Shown one piece after another: positions 10,210 through 17,636 of a stretch of DNA of 43,551 nucleotides (position 1 is the stretch's first letter; every line of letters begins with the position of its first letter). The notes under the pieces were generated by a model, which saw nothing but the letters and a program-made list of their open reading frames with translations, ran no database searches and was not told the origin of the DNA. This DNA is from Halieaceae bacterium (lineage in GTDB: Bacteria > Pseudomonadota > Gammaproteobacteria > Pseudomonadales > Halieaceae), in NCBI GenBank assembly GCA_026710905.1, contig JAPOQD010000115.1:1-43551 (forward strand), written 5' to 3'. Both the position numbers and the translations under genes were made by a program.

Positions 10210-10806
10210 TCAACTCCGCGCCGAGCCGCCCGTGAAGTGGCGCAGCCAGTAATCAGCGCTGAAATAACGCCCCCCACCGGTAAAAAGCAGGCTGAACAAC
10301 ATCACCAGGTAGGTCACGCTAAACTCGATACCATTGTTGAGAATGACCAGGGAACCCTTTTCTGTCAGCCACTTGTAATTACCGTACTCGCGCAGGATTT
10401 CCTTCGCCGCGGAAAGCCGCATTGCCACCCCCTCCATGTTGGAACTGGCTATCGCGGCCCAGCCATGCTCCCAGTGCACCGTAATCATGGCAACCAGCAT
10501 GGTCACTATCAGTGGAATTGCTATCCAGCGGGTTGCCAGGCCCAGGACCAGCAACATCGCGCCTATCACCTCGGTGTACGCCGCCAGGTAAGCAAGTACC
10601 GTGGGAAAGGGCAGGCCCAGCCCCCAGTCTGGATTGCCGAACCACTCGATGGTATTTTCGATACCTTTAACCTTGGTGATTCCCGCCATCCAGAAGATCG
10701 GCGCCAGGTACAGACGCAGAGCCAGCGGAGCCAGTCCATCAAGGTATTTCAGCCGCCCAAAGATGGCGTTGTGTACCGTGTAGTAGTGTGTTGATAATGC
10801 GTTCAT
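10210..10806 (-). CDS. DoxX-family inner-membrane protein (HvfX-like)
   Basis: The 198-residue protein has about four hydrophobic segments, including LAPLALRLYLAPIFWMAGITK, VLAYLAAYTEVIGAMLLVLGLA, WIAIPLIVTMLVAMITVHW and FSVTYLVMLFSLLFTGGG. The arrangement with RLxLAPIFWMAGxxK and a conserved E in TEVIGA is the DoxX pattern. The long loop containing NYKWLTEKGSLVILNNGIEF and the closing GGGRYFSADYWL fit the subgroup annotated as HvfX, linked to copper-binding peptide maturation. No hvfA, hvfB or hvfC gene is nearby, so I call only DoxX. It faces the same way as rhlB, 108 bp upstream of it. Confidence 0.8.
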   Translation of the reverse strand: MNALSTHYYTVHNAIFGRLKYLDGLAPLALRLYLAPIFWMAGITKVKGIENTIEWFGNPDWGLGLPFPTVLAYLAAYTEVIGAMLLVLGLATRWIAIPLIVTMLVAMITVHWEHGWAAIASSNMEGVAMRLSAAKEILREYGNYKWLTEKGSLVILNNGIEFSVTYLVMLFSLLFTGGGRYFSADYWLRHFTGGSARS

Positions 10807-11124
10807 GGGTTTTCTCCATGCCGGGGTCAGGGAAAGTTGGAAGCCCTGAACCTACCGGGTCCGGCAGGTTCTCAAGCCGGGCATAATATCTTCGGTCCAC
10901 GATTTGCGCCAGTTGTCCCGAGTGAGAGCAGCAATTCTCATTGTGGCGGATTGAGTATTGATACCGGCCTTGCTGTTGGTTCCATTACACCAACACCAAA
11001 CGGTTACAATGAGCATTCCTTCAGAATTTGTAGACGCAAAGCAGTAATGTCCCCTTTCTCCAATTCAGTGATGCCCGCTCTCCACGATTCTGAATTCCTC
11101 TGGCGTGGCCGGAAAGGGTGCGTT

Positions 11125-11250
11125 TAGCCGGACGATTCGGCCAGTGTATCGTCCCGGCAGGGCACGCTGTACATCTGTTCCCTGCCATCGGGCAGGCCCA
11201 GGCTGATGGTGATCTCACCGTTGATGCCTATTTGCGCAATATATGTCATA
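11125..11250 (-). CDS. Possible 41-residue hypothetical protein or gene remnant
   Basis: A minus-strand ATG at 11250 opens a 41-codon frame, MTYIAQIGINGEITISLGLP followed by DGREQMYSVPCRDDTLAESSG and a TAA stop. Composition and codon use look protein-like, but no Shine-Dalgarno sequence is visible and I do not recognise a family. The start codon lies between two TTGCGCAA palindromes, which would suit an autoregulated small gene. It could also be the 5-prime remnant of a longer lost gene. Confidence 0.25.
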
Positions 11251-11261
11251 TTTGCGCAATA
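11229..11261. promoter_or_regulatory. Paired operator-like palindromes (TATTTGCGCAATA twice)
   Basis: The 13-mer TATTTGCGCAATA occurs exactly twice, at 11229-11241 and 11249-11261, in direct orientation with 20-bp spacing (about two helical turns). Each has the perfect 8-bp palindrome TTGCGCAA at its core. The paired arrangement on one DNA face is typical of a dimeric repressor site. The two copies flank the start of the small minus-strand ORF. Confidence 0.45.
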
Positions 11262-11390
11262 ATAAGCGAAATAGGCCTAAATACGGGATTTATGCCCTGT
11301 TTTACGGTTTTTTCCGATATTTTCGAATAATTTAGTACAATTAATAGCTTACATTGCTTTTCTCGGTATGAAATCGCTCCATGCAGAAGG

Positions 11391-11450
11391 CTATGTATAG
11401 GTATTCGCCGCTATGTATAGCTATTGGTCATGATGTACAGCTATTGGTTC
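11391..11450. repeat. Three imperfect 20-bp tandem repeats
   Basis: The units are CTATGTATAGGTATTCGCCG (11391), CTATGTATAGCTATTGGTCA (11411) and TGATGTACAGCTATTGGTTC (11431), followed by CTATTCG. They keep a strict 20-bp period and a shared core near ATGTAtAGcTATTgg. The surrounding DNA is AT-rich relative to the window. They look iteron-like or operator-like, and no function is known. Confidence 0.6.
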
Positions 11451-11548
11451 CTATTCGTTTTGACAAAAATCAATGGTGTCAGGTCACTACTCGCCCCCTC
11501 TGCTCGGTCCGGGGTCGGGAATTGGTGCGCCGACAGACTGGTGCGTAG

Positions 11549-11643
11549 GGGCGAGGCATGCCTCGCCCGTATGGTGCGGCCCGCGCAATGTTTGCATTTG
11601 GCGGTTTGGCTCCCCGGATGTGCGGGCGACGCATGCGTCGCCC
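11549..11643. repeat. Two 20-bp perfect GC palindromes (dispersed repeat)
   Basis: GGGCGAGGCATGCCTCGCCC (11549-11568) and GGGCGACGCATGCGTCGCCC (11624-11643) are each perfect self-complementary 20-mers. The second also forms the apex of the MITE at 17526-17545. The sequence between them contains no recognisable gene. Open frames running through here are driven by the repeats. Confidence 0.65.
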
Positions 11644-11783
11644 CATAACCTGTGAAGGTGTAAGTAGTTACAAAAATAGCTTGTTAACAATCGGGTGGGG
11701 TAGGTTGGCAGCACCGGGCAGAGTCTGGCAGTACTGGCCTAAAAGGATTTTCCCGTAATCAAGTATTACTTTCAGGGACAGGT

Positions 11784-12110
11784 CTAACGAATTAGACGCC
11801 GCTCAAGTAAAGATGGTATGTCCCTGCGGCCATCGAGAATGCAGTGAACAATAACGCCCTGCCGGAGCACCTCATAGATAACACGATACGGCTTGAAGTT
11901 GACTTCCCTATAGTTCGATACACCAATTCTATTCAGTTCCGGCGGAACGTGGCCTCGCTCTGGCAGCTCGGCAAGCCGCGAGCAGAGGGCTTCTAGCTGA
12001 TTCAGTACATAGTCTGCATTCTCCACGGAATCGTAGAGCGCCATGTAGCGGTAAATATCGATCAGGTCATGCTCTGCATCTTCGGTAAGCCGGACACGAT
12101 ACCGTTTCAC
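11784..12110 (-). CDS. ParE/RelE-superfamily toxin of a type II toxin-antitoxin pair
   Basis: The 108-residue basic protein has the ParE fold pattern: the N-terminal helix region LTEDAEHDLIDIYRYMALY, then SRLAELPERGHVPPEL, REVNFKPYRVIYEVLRQGVIVHCILDGRRD and a basic tail. The patterns FKPYRVIYEV and ILDGRRD are typical of the ParE branch that poisons gyrase, although some relatives are mRNA-cleaving RelE proteins. The target cannot be decided by eye. Its ATG overlaps the antitoxin stop codon by 4 bp, so the antitoxin is made first from the same transcript. Confidence 0.88.
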   Translation of the reverse strand: MKRYRVRLTEDAEHDLIDIYRYMALYDSVENADYVLNQLEALCSRLAELPERGHVPPELNRIGVSNYREVNFKPYRVIYEVLRQGVIVHCILDGRRDIPSLLERRLIR

Positions 12111-12388
12111 TCGATGCTGTCCCTTACCTGCTTGCGAACATCCGCAAAGGCTTTTTTGAGGGGTTTGCTACGGCCTTCCTGAATACTTTTGGAGCTTTGG
12201 GCCAGCATTTTGAGCAGCGAAAGAGATTCCTGCATCTGTTCATAACTGGCTATATCCTGGAGCACTGCCTTGGCTTCGCCGTGTTGGGTGATCACCATGG
12301 TGTTCTTCCCCTCGTTGACATCGCGGAGCGCCTCTGCAGTGTGACTTTTCAAGTAGCTGATGGGTTTGACTGATTTACTCAATTTCAT
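12107..12388 (-). CDS. Phd/YefM-family antitoxin
   Basis: The 93-residue protein begins MKLSKSVKPISYLKSHTAEA and continues with NEGKNTMVITQHGEAKAVLQDIASYEQM, the standard Phd/YefM fold: an N-terminal DNA-binding dimer domain with the strand MVITQHGEAKAVL. The C-terminal part (LLKMLAQSSKSIQEGRSKPL and onward) would wrap the toxin. Such antitoxins bind their own promoter and repress the pair. The gene is upstream of the toxin with a 4-bp overlap. Confidence 0.9.
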   Translation of the reverse strand: MKLSKSVKPISYLKSHTAEALRDVNEGKNTMVITQHGEAKAVLQDIASYEQMQESLSLLKMLAQSSKSIQEGRSKPLKKAFADVRKQVRDSIE

Positions 12389-12530
12389 TCTATGCCCCGT
12401 TTCTGAATGCTAATTTGGTACTAAATATAGTCCATAGATGGAGCTACTGTAAAGATGGTTGAGATGATCTCGGATTCGTTTTTTACTGGCGAAGCAGAGA
12501 GGTCTTTATTCTCTCGATGGATCAAAATCA

Positions 12531-12548
12531 ATGACTCTGACCCCTTTG
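12531..12548. repeat. REP-like sequence at the 3-prime edge of the Rhs fragment
   Basis: GACTCTGACCCCTTTGAT is the reverse complement of the AAAGGGGTCAGAGTC type of repeat found in clusters at 13067, 40251 and 43212. It lies exactly where Rhs homology ends. Confidence 0.5.
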
Positions 12549-13062
12549 ATCTGAGATTGCCGAAGGCATCGTGCGTGTTGGTGGTCACCACCTAGCTCAA
12601 GGCCGTTTGGGTGGCCGGCGTAGACGTGGTATCCAGCGCATAGCGCAACTCCTCGGTTTTGCTCAGCACCGGGCGCAAGGCGCCGAGCTTGGCCGTGCCG
12701 TCAGTCCGCGCCGTGTCCGCCATGCTGGCCAGCGTGGGGCTCGCAGGCCGTTGCAGCTTCCAGGTGGATGTGCTCTTGCGCAGCAACTTCCCGTCCTCGG
12801 TACGCACCTCCGTACTCAACGGCCGGCCGATATAGGGGAAGTCCTGCCGATATTGGGTGGTCGTGGTCACCTTGGTCTCCTCATCGATGGTTTTCAGGCG
12901 TTCAAAGCCGAGAAAACCCCGACCGGATGCCTGTATTTTGGCTTCTCCATAGCGGTAGGAAATACTGCTTTCCGCGTCGGCAGTATTGCTGTTGCCGCTC
13001 GTGCCGGTGCTGGCAAGGCCCCAACCTGGTGCGCTTCCGGTCACCTTCTTCACTACCCATAA
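12549..13062 (-). pseudogene. Fragment of an Rhs/SpvB-TcdB-type toxin protein
   Basis: The open part (13053-12592, 153 codons) has the repetitive signature of SpvB/TcdB and Rhs proteins: LWVVKKVTGSAPG at its edge, SSISYRYGEAKIQASGRGFL, GFERLKTIDEETKVTTTTQY and RQDFPYIGRPLSTEVRTEDG. Full-length family members exceed 1,000 residues, so this is a small internal piece without secretion or toxin domains. After an in-frame TAG at 12592 the homologous frame continues with VVTTNTHDAFGNLR and then runs into a REP-like GGGTCAGAGTC sequence. Upstream it is cut at another REP-like sequence at 13067. It is not expected to make a functional product. Confidence 0.75.
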
Positions 13063-13066
13063 CTTC

Positions 13067-13170
13067 TAAAAGGGCTTTGACCCCTTTAATTTCCAAAAGT
13101 AAAAAGGGTCAAAAAGTAAAAAAGTAAAAGAACAGGTAAAGGAACAGGTAAAGGGGTCAAAGCCCTTTTA
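13067..13170. repeat. Large REP-like inverted repeat between the Rhs fragment and cofGH
   Basis: Arms TAAAAGGGCTTTGACCCCTTT (13067-13087) and its exact reverse complement (13150-13170) are 21 bp long and separated by 62 bp. The loop is A-rich and holds the 12-bp tandem AACAGGTAAAGG twice (13131-13154). It is downstream of cofGH and could act as a terminator or RNA-stabilising hairpin. The remaining gap (13171-13292) shows no gene. Confidence 0.7.
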
Positions 13171-13292
13171 GCCCTTTTATGTCAGGTTTCACTGGACGCC
13201 CACGGAGTTATAACCGAATCTGGTGTATGGGCGGCCTGCGGTTTTCGTCTTCCGTGCCAAAACCGGAGTCACACCCCCCGACAAGATACGGG

Positions 13293-15785
13293 TTAACCGG
13301 TTCTGGCGATCACCGGGTTGCGAACCAGTTGCCGGCCGCGGCTGTTGCGCCTGGCTGTTTTCCCGAGCGGAGTATTGATCGGGTCCGACAGGGGTAAAGC
13401 CGACCGCCCCGCCATACGCCGCTCCGCAGTGACTTCGCCATACACCGTGTTGCGTTGCCGCGGTCTGCGGCCCAGTCCACTTATTACCCCGTCCATGAAC
13501 TCGGGGCTCCATTCCTGCCCGTGTTCAGCCCCGGCGGCGCGAGTAATGCTTTCGTTCATCAAGGTGCCACCCAGATCATTGGCGCCGGCATTAAGGCAGG
13601 CGGCGACACCGGGCTCGCCCATTTTTACCCAGGATGTCTGGATATTGTCGATATAGCCGTGCAAGGCCAGCCGCGCCACCGCATGCATCAGTATCGACTC
13701 GCGAAAGGTCGGCCCCTGGCGCGCCCGGCCCTGCAGATACATGGGCGCCTCCATATGCACAAACGGCAGCGGCACCAATTCCGTAAAGCCGCCGCTGATT
13801 TGTTGCAGTTCGCGAATCCGCAGCAAGTGCCGGGACCAGTGCTCCACCCGCTCCATGTGCCCGTACATGATGGTGGCGGTGGTGTTGAAACCCAGTTCAT
13901 GGGCCGCCGCCATCACCTCCAGCCATTGCCCGGTATTGATCTTGTCGGGACACAGGGTAGCCCGCACTTCATCATCCAGAATCTCGGCGGCCGTGCCCGG
14001 CAGGGTGCCCAGACCCGCCGCTTGCAACTGGGCCAGATATTCGCTGATGCCGAGACCCAGCGTTTTGGCGCCCTGCCAGACTTCCAGCGGCGAAAAGGCG
14101 TGGATGTGCATGCCCGGTGTGACCCGCTTGACCGTATCCACGATATCCAGATAGGTCTGGCCGGTGTAATCCGGGTGAATGCCCCCCTGCATGCACACTT
14201 CGGTGGCCCCGCGTTGCCAGGCTTCGACACAACGCCGGGCGATTTCATCCAGGTCCAGGTCATAGGGACGGCCGCGCAGGTTTTCACTGTGTTTACCTTT
14301 GGAAAACGCGCAAAACCGGCACTTGAAATAACAGACATTGGTGTAGTTGATATTGCGGTTGACCACGTAGCTGACTGTTTCTCCACAGACTTCCCGGCGA
14401 AGGGCGTCCGCCTGTTGGCAGACCCAGAAAAAATCCGCCCCGCGCGCCCGGAACAACTGCGTCAGCTCCGCCTCATCCAGGGTCCGCCGATTCCGGCAAG
14501 CTTCGGTAATCCTCTGAATGTGGCCGGATACCTGGCGCTCCGCCACCGCCGTGTAAATGCCCTCCACCAGATCTTCGGGCGGCGGAATCGCTGCTCCGGG
14601 GCGCCAGCGGCTGGTGCGTGGAAATCCCTCGGCATCCGTCGTTTGCAAGACTCTCGTGTGCAGGCCCGGGTCGAGCCAATGCTCGGCGTTGCGCAGATAG
14701 GAGGGATAAATCGTCAGGCGTTCCTGCAAGTGCTTGCCGGCGGCGGCTGTTTCCCGGCGGAGTTGGTCCAGGTGTGGCCAGGGCGCTTCCGGGTTTACAT
14801 AATCCGGAGTCAGCGGCGATACCCCGCCCCAGTCATTACTGCCCGCCGCCAGTAACTGCGGCAGCACACCTGGGCTTAAATTGGGTGGCGCCTGAATATT
14901 CATTTCGGCCCCAAACAGGATACGGGCGACGGCAATGGTCCATAACAGTTCATCCAGCCCGGGCTCTTCCGCCTGCGCCATGAGGGTGTCCGGTTTGGCG
15001 CGGAAGTTCTGAATAATGATTTCCTGAAGGTGCCCATACGACTGCTGCTGGCCACGCAACGCCAGCAGTGATTCAATACGCTCCCGCCGGGTCTCGCCGA
15101 TACCGATCAGAATGCCGGTAGTGAATGGCACTGCCGCCTGCCCGGCCCTGCCGATGGTTTGCAGACGCAGCGCCGGCTGCTTATCGGGAGAACCGTAATG
15201 CGGCATGCCAGGTTCACACAAGCGCTCGGCCGCCGATTCCAGCATGATTCCCATGGAGGCGGATACCTTGCGCAGCGTGTCAATCTCCTCCGCACTCATA
15301 CAACCGGCATTGATATGAGGCAGCAGGGAGGTCTCTCTCAGGACCTGCCCGGCCACATGGGCGACATAGTCGAGGGTGGTTTCAAAACCCAGTTCCTGCA
15401 GGGCCCTGCGGGCGGTACTGTAGCGCAACTCGGGTTTTTCACCGAGAGTGAAAAGCGCCTCCCCGCAGCCCATCTGCTCGGCCCTGCGGCACTGTTCCAG
15501 CACCTGCTCCACTGTCATGTAAGCCTGTGGCAGGTGACGGGGGGTGCGGGCAAAGGTGCAATAGTGGCATACGTCCCGGCACAGGTGAGTCAGCGGAAGA
15601 AATACCTTGCGAGAATACGTGACTACATTGCCGTGGCCCCGGTCACGCAAACACGACGCCACTTCCGCCAGACGCACAATTTCCCCGGCCTCGGAGAGAC
15701 TCAAGGCCTGTTGATCACTGGGTAGCTTACCGGCGAGCGCAGCCTGTAACACGGCCTCCACTTCCTGCTGCTCAAATCGCGCCAT
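13293..15785 (-). CDS. cofGH: FO synthase, fused CofG-CofH (FbiC-type) radical SAM protein
   Basis: This 830-residue protein makes FO (7,8-didemethyl-8-hydroxy-5-deazariboflavin), the chromophore of coenzyme F420, from tyrosine and 5-amino-6-ribitylaminouracil using two radical SAM centres. The N-terminal CofG half has the CX3CX2C cluster motif at C69, C73 and C76 (LCRDVCHYC). The C-terminal CofH half has a second one at C485, C489 and C492 (VCYFKCRFC). CofH signatures also include CMQGGIHPDYTGQTYLDI, MHIHAFSPLEV, FNTTATIMYGHMER and NDLGGTLMNESITRAAGAEHG. Single-chain FO synthases are typical of Actinobacteria and algae, and archaea usually have separate proteins. About 45 C-terminal residues extend beyond the part I recognise. 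Its start overlaps cofC by 14 bp. Confidence 0.96.
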   Translation of the reverse strand: MARFEQQEVEAVLQAALAGKLPSDQQALSLSEAGEIVRLAEVASCLRDRGHGNVVTYSRKVFLPLTHLCRDVCHYCTFARTPRHLPQAYMTVEQVLEQCRRAEQMGCGEALFTLGEKPELRYSTARRALQELGFETTLDYVAHVAGQVLRETSLLPHINAGCMSAEEIDTLRKVSASMGIMLESAAERLCEPGMPHYGSPDKQPALRLQTIGRAGQAAVPFTTGILIGIGETRRERIESLLALRGQQQSYGHLQEIIIQNFRAKPDTLMAQAEEPGLDELLWTIAVARILFGAEMNIQAPPNLSPGVLPQLLAAGSNDWGGVSPLTPDYVNPEAPWPHLDQLRRETAAAGKHLQERLTIYPSYLRNAEHWLDPGLHTRVLQTTDAEGFPRTSRWRPGAAIPPPEDLVEGIYTAVAERQVSGHIQRITEACRNRRTLDEAELTQLFRARGADFFWVCQQADALRREVCGETVSYVVNRNINYTNVCYFKCRFCAFSKGKHSENLRGRPYDLDLDEIARRCVEAWQRGATEVCMQGGIHPDYTGQTYLDIVDTVKRVTPGMHIHAFSPLEVWQGAKTLGLGISEYLAQLQAAGLGTLPGTAAEILDDEVRATLCPDKINTGQWLEVMAAAHELGFNTTATIMYGHMERVEHWSRHLLRIRELQQISGGFTELVPLPFVHMEAPMYLQGRARQGPTFRESILMHAVARLALHGYIDNIQTSWVKMGEPGVAACLNAGANDLGGTLMNESITRAAGAEHGQEWSPEFMDGVISGLGRRPRQRNTVYGEVTAERRMAGRSALPLSDPINTPLGKTARRNSRGRQLVRNPVIARTG

Positions 15786-16500
15786 GTTGTTCCTCCAAAG
15801 GATCGAGACCCAGGCCGCTGCGTTCCATCACCGCCAGGCGCCGAGCCACATCTGCAGCCAACAGCAAGCGGCTGCAATGAGAAGCTGATTCACCTTCCTG
15901 CAGGCGATGATACACATGTAACAGGTCACCGGGGCTATCCACGTCCAGACCGGTAGATTCCCGGTACAGCAGTCTCACCTGTAAATTCCGCGCCGCCGCG
16001 GCCCGCTGGTGGGCCGGGCAACTGTCCCTGCCATAGTGCAAGTCCAGGCCAGGCGCCGACGGCATCATCAGGATATTTGTTCCCAAGCCGGCGAGGTCCG
16101 GGGCGATCACCACATCGACGCCGGGTTGGGCATACAGATGGATCAGATCATCAATATCCGCTGGCTGTAACAGTGGCAGATCACTATGCAGCACCATCAG
16201 GTCCTGCACACCCCGTTGCCCCAACAGTTCGCGAGCCGCACCTACCGCATCATTCAGGCCGCTACCACCCGGACGAGCATCTTCCAGAAACTCAATGGCA
16301 TATTTTCGGGCAATAAGTTCAGCCGAAGGGTCATCGGAGATCAAAAGAATCCCCTCCAGCATACGATGGCCCACCAGCACCGACAACAGATCTTCCACCA
16401 TGGCCTGTGCCAGGGCGCGGCGCTCACTGGGGGCCAATACACCGGACAGGCGAGTCTTGCCGGATACCAGGTTTTTCAATGGCGCCACGGCCCATATCAT
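15772..16500 (-). CDS. cofC: 2-phospho-L-lactate (or PEP/3PG) guanylyltransferase CofC
   Basis: The 242-residue nucleotidyltransferase joins GTP (or a related nucleotide) to the side-chain precursor of F420. Visible motifs are the N-terminal VAPLKNLVSGKTRLSGVLAP with the GKTRL nucleotide loop, LISDDPSAELI, MVLHSDLPLLQPADIDDLI and the substrate region PDLAGLGTNILMMP. DVDSPGDL is near the C-terminus. Families differ in accepting 2-phospholactate, phosphoenolpyruvate or 3-phosphoglycerate, and the sequence read by eye does not settle this. It overlaps cofD by 4 bp (ATGA) and cofGH by 14 bp, so the three are translationally coupled. Confidence 0.92.
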   Translation of the reverse strand: MIWAVAPLKNLVSGKTRLSGVLAPSERRALAQAMVEDLLSVLVGHRMLEGILLISDDPSAELIARKYAIEFLEDARPGGSGLNDAVGAARELLGQRGVQDLMVLHSDLPLLQPADIDDLIHLYAQPGVDVVIAPDLAGLGTNILMMPSAPGLDLHYGRDSCPAHQRAAAARNLQVRLLYRESTGLDVDSPGDLLHVYHRLQEGESASHCSRLLLAADVARRLAVMERSGLGLDPLEEQHGAI

Positions 16501-17459
16501 TGGTTCACGCCCCCCAGGGAAGACACCAGATCAATGACAAATTCCGCCAAAGCCACACGCTCCTCCAGACTGTGCATGATAGTTCGGGTAACTGCCGCCT
16601 GTATGCCCAGGTCTTCTATCTGCCCGGCCAGTGTAGCGTCACCTTCATCCACAACAAAACAATCTATCAGGCCACGGTAGTGCCGCGCTACCGAAGTGGC
16701 GGTCACCGGCATACCCAATTCGGCCATCATCTTGGCCAGTGGCCCCTTGATGGCCCGTCCGCCGACCAAGGGAGAAACCGCGATAATCGGCGCCGCACTG
16801 GCCTGCAATAACTCGCGAACCCCCGGCAGTTGCAGCAGGGGGTCCACGCTGACGAAAGGATTGGAGGGGCAGATAATCACGCCCTTCAAGTTTGCCGAGT
16901 TCAGACATTCGAGGAAACGGGGCTGGGGCCGGGCTTGTTCGATGCCCCGAAACTGAAAACCGCTGACCTCCGGCTGGCTTCGCCGTTTCACAAAATAATG
17001 CTGAAAGGGTATGGTCTCTTCCGTACAGCAAACCCAGGTTCTGACCGGATCATCGGTCATCGGCAACAAGTTGGCCGCCACCCCCAGCCGCGCACACAAT
17101 TGTTTCGTCACCTCACTTAACGAGCGGCCCGACTGCAACCATTGCGTTCTCAACACATGCGTAGCCAAGTCGCGGTCGCCCAGTTGGAACCAGGTATCCG
17201 CACCCAGTGATTCCATGGCCGCAAGGAAATTCCAGGTCTCCCGCTGCTGCCCCCAACCCTGCTCGATATTGCTGACATTTGCCAGGGTGTACATCAGCGT
17301 ATCCAGGTCGGGAGAAATGTGCAGCCCGAAATGCTGAAAATCATCGCCGGTATTGGCAATAATCGTGAGTTGCTCTGGAGCCAGACTGCGCGACAGGCCC
17401 AGGGCCAGCTTGGCGCCGCCGACACCACCGGAAAAAGCCAGATAATGGCCAGCCCGCAT
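16497..17459 (-). CDS. cofD: 2-phospho-L-lactate transferase CofD
   Basis: CofD transfers the phospholactyl-type group from the activated precursor to FO, giving F420-0 (or its dehydro form). The 320-residue length fits. The family motifs are LAFSGGVGGAKLALGLSR at the N-terminus, NTGDDFQHFGLHISPDLDTL with the FO/metal-binding Asp residues, GDRDLATHVLRT, CPSNPFVSVDPLLQLPG and VAVSPLVGG-type sequence (IIAVSPLVGGRAIKGPLAKM). The only usable ATG lies inside the terminal inverted repeat of a MITE, so residues M-R-A are encoded by the element. The Shine-Dalgarno region is also within the element and is weak. It is separated from cofE by that insertion. Confidence 0.95.
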   Translation of the reverse strand: MRAGHYLAFSGGVGGAKLALGLSRSLAPEQLTIIANTGDDFQHFGLHISPDLDTLMYTLANVSNIEQGWGQQRETWNFLAAMESLGADTWFQLGDRDLATHVLRTQWLQSGRSLSEVTKQLCARLGVAANLLPMTDDPVRTWVCCTEETIPFQHYFVKRRSQPEVSGFQFRGIEQARPQPRFLECLNSANLKGVIICPSNPFVSVDPLLQLPGVRELLQASAAPIIAVSPLVGGRAIKGPLAKMMAELGMPVTATSVARHYRGLIDCFVVDEGDATLAGQIEDLGIQAAVTRTIMHSLEERVALAEFVIDLVSSLGGVNQ

Positions 17460-17636
17460 ATTTCACCAACCTTCTGCTGTGGCCGCCGCATCACTCGCTG
17501 TGGCGGGGCGTAGTCCTTCAAATAAGGGCGACGCATGCGTCGCCCCTGCAGGGCCTTCAGTGTCTTTCCGTCCGTGCGCCCCGCCACAGCGGCGCTTCAA
17601 CGCCCTCGCGACGAACGTTGGTGTGATATCCGGGCT
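17451..17636. mobile_element. MITE-like element, copy A, between cofE and cofD
   Basis: This 186-bp non-coding element has terminal inverted repeats AGCCCGCATATTTCACCAAC (left) and the complement of AGCCCGGATATCACACCAAC (right). Inside is a perfect 15-bp inverted pair CGCTGTGGCGGGGCG (17496-17510) and CGCCCCGCCACAGCG (17577-17591), and at the apex the 20-bp palindrome at 17526-17545. The whole can fold as one long hairpin. It has no transposase, and no target duplication is obvious. A second copy with the same arms and a different apex lies at 39162-39341. The right end forms the TAG stop codon of cofE and the left end forms the cofD start. Confidence 0.85.

Larger units (their letters stand above)
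10807..11783. other. Long intergenic region with no convincing large gene
   Basis: This 977-bp stretch separates the DoxX gene from the ParE/Phd pair. It holds a possible 41-codon minus-strand ORF (11125-11250), two TTGCGCAA operator-like palindromes, an AT-rich block at about 11230-11480, three 20-bp imperfect tandem repeats (11391-11450) and two 20-bp perfect GC-rich palindromes (11549 and 11624). Open frames in it lack family patterns. At 10989-11007 there is a short sequence ending ACCAAACGGTTAC that recurs near 36131. Confidence 0.6.

Noticed and set aside
10837-11127. 96-codon plus-strand frame upstream of the DoxX gene
   Set aside because: No ribosome site, no family pattern, and it crosses into repeat-rich DNA.
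11473-11758. Several short frames on both strands near 11.5-11.7 kb
   Set aside because: They run through the GC palindromes, which give open frames in most directions. Their translations show repeated palindrome-derived peptides.
13067-13170. CRISPR array
   Set aside because: Repeats here, at 40251 and at 43212 vary in length and orientation and have no regular unique spacers. No cas gene is present. They fit REP-like hairpins.
13189-13512. 107-codon minus-strand frame over the 3-prime end of cofGH
   Set aside because: It is a same-strand frame offset from cofGH with low-complexity composition. The CofH reading is continuous to 13293.
13455-14855. 466-codon plus-strand frame inside cofGH
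   Set aside because: It is antisense to the CofG-CofH gene, whose motifs are clear. The frame has no family pattern and results from high GC.
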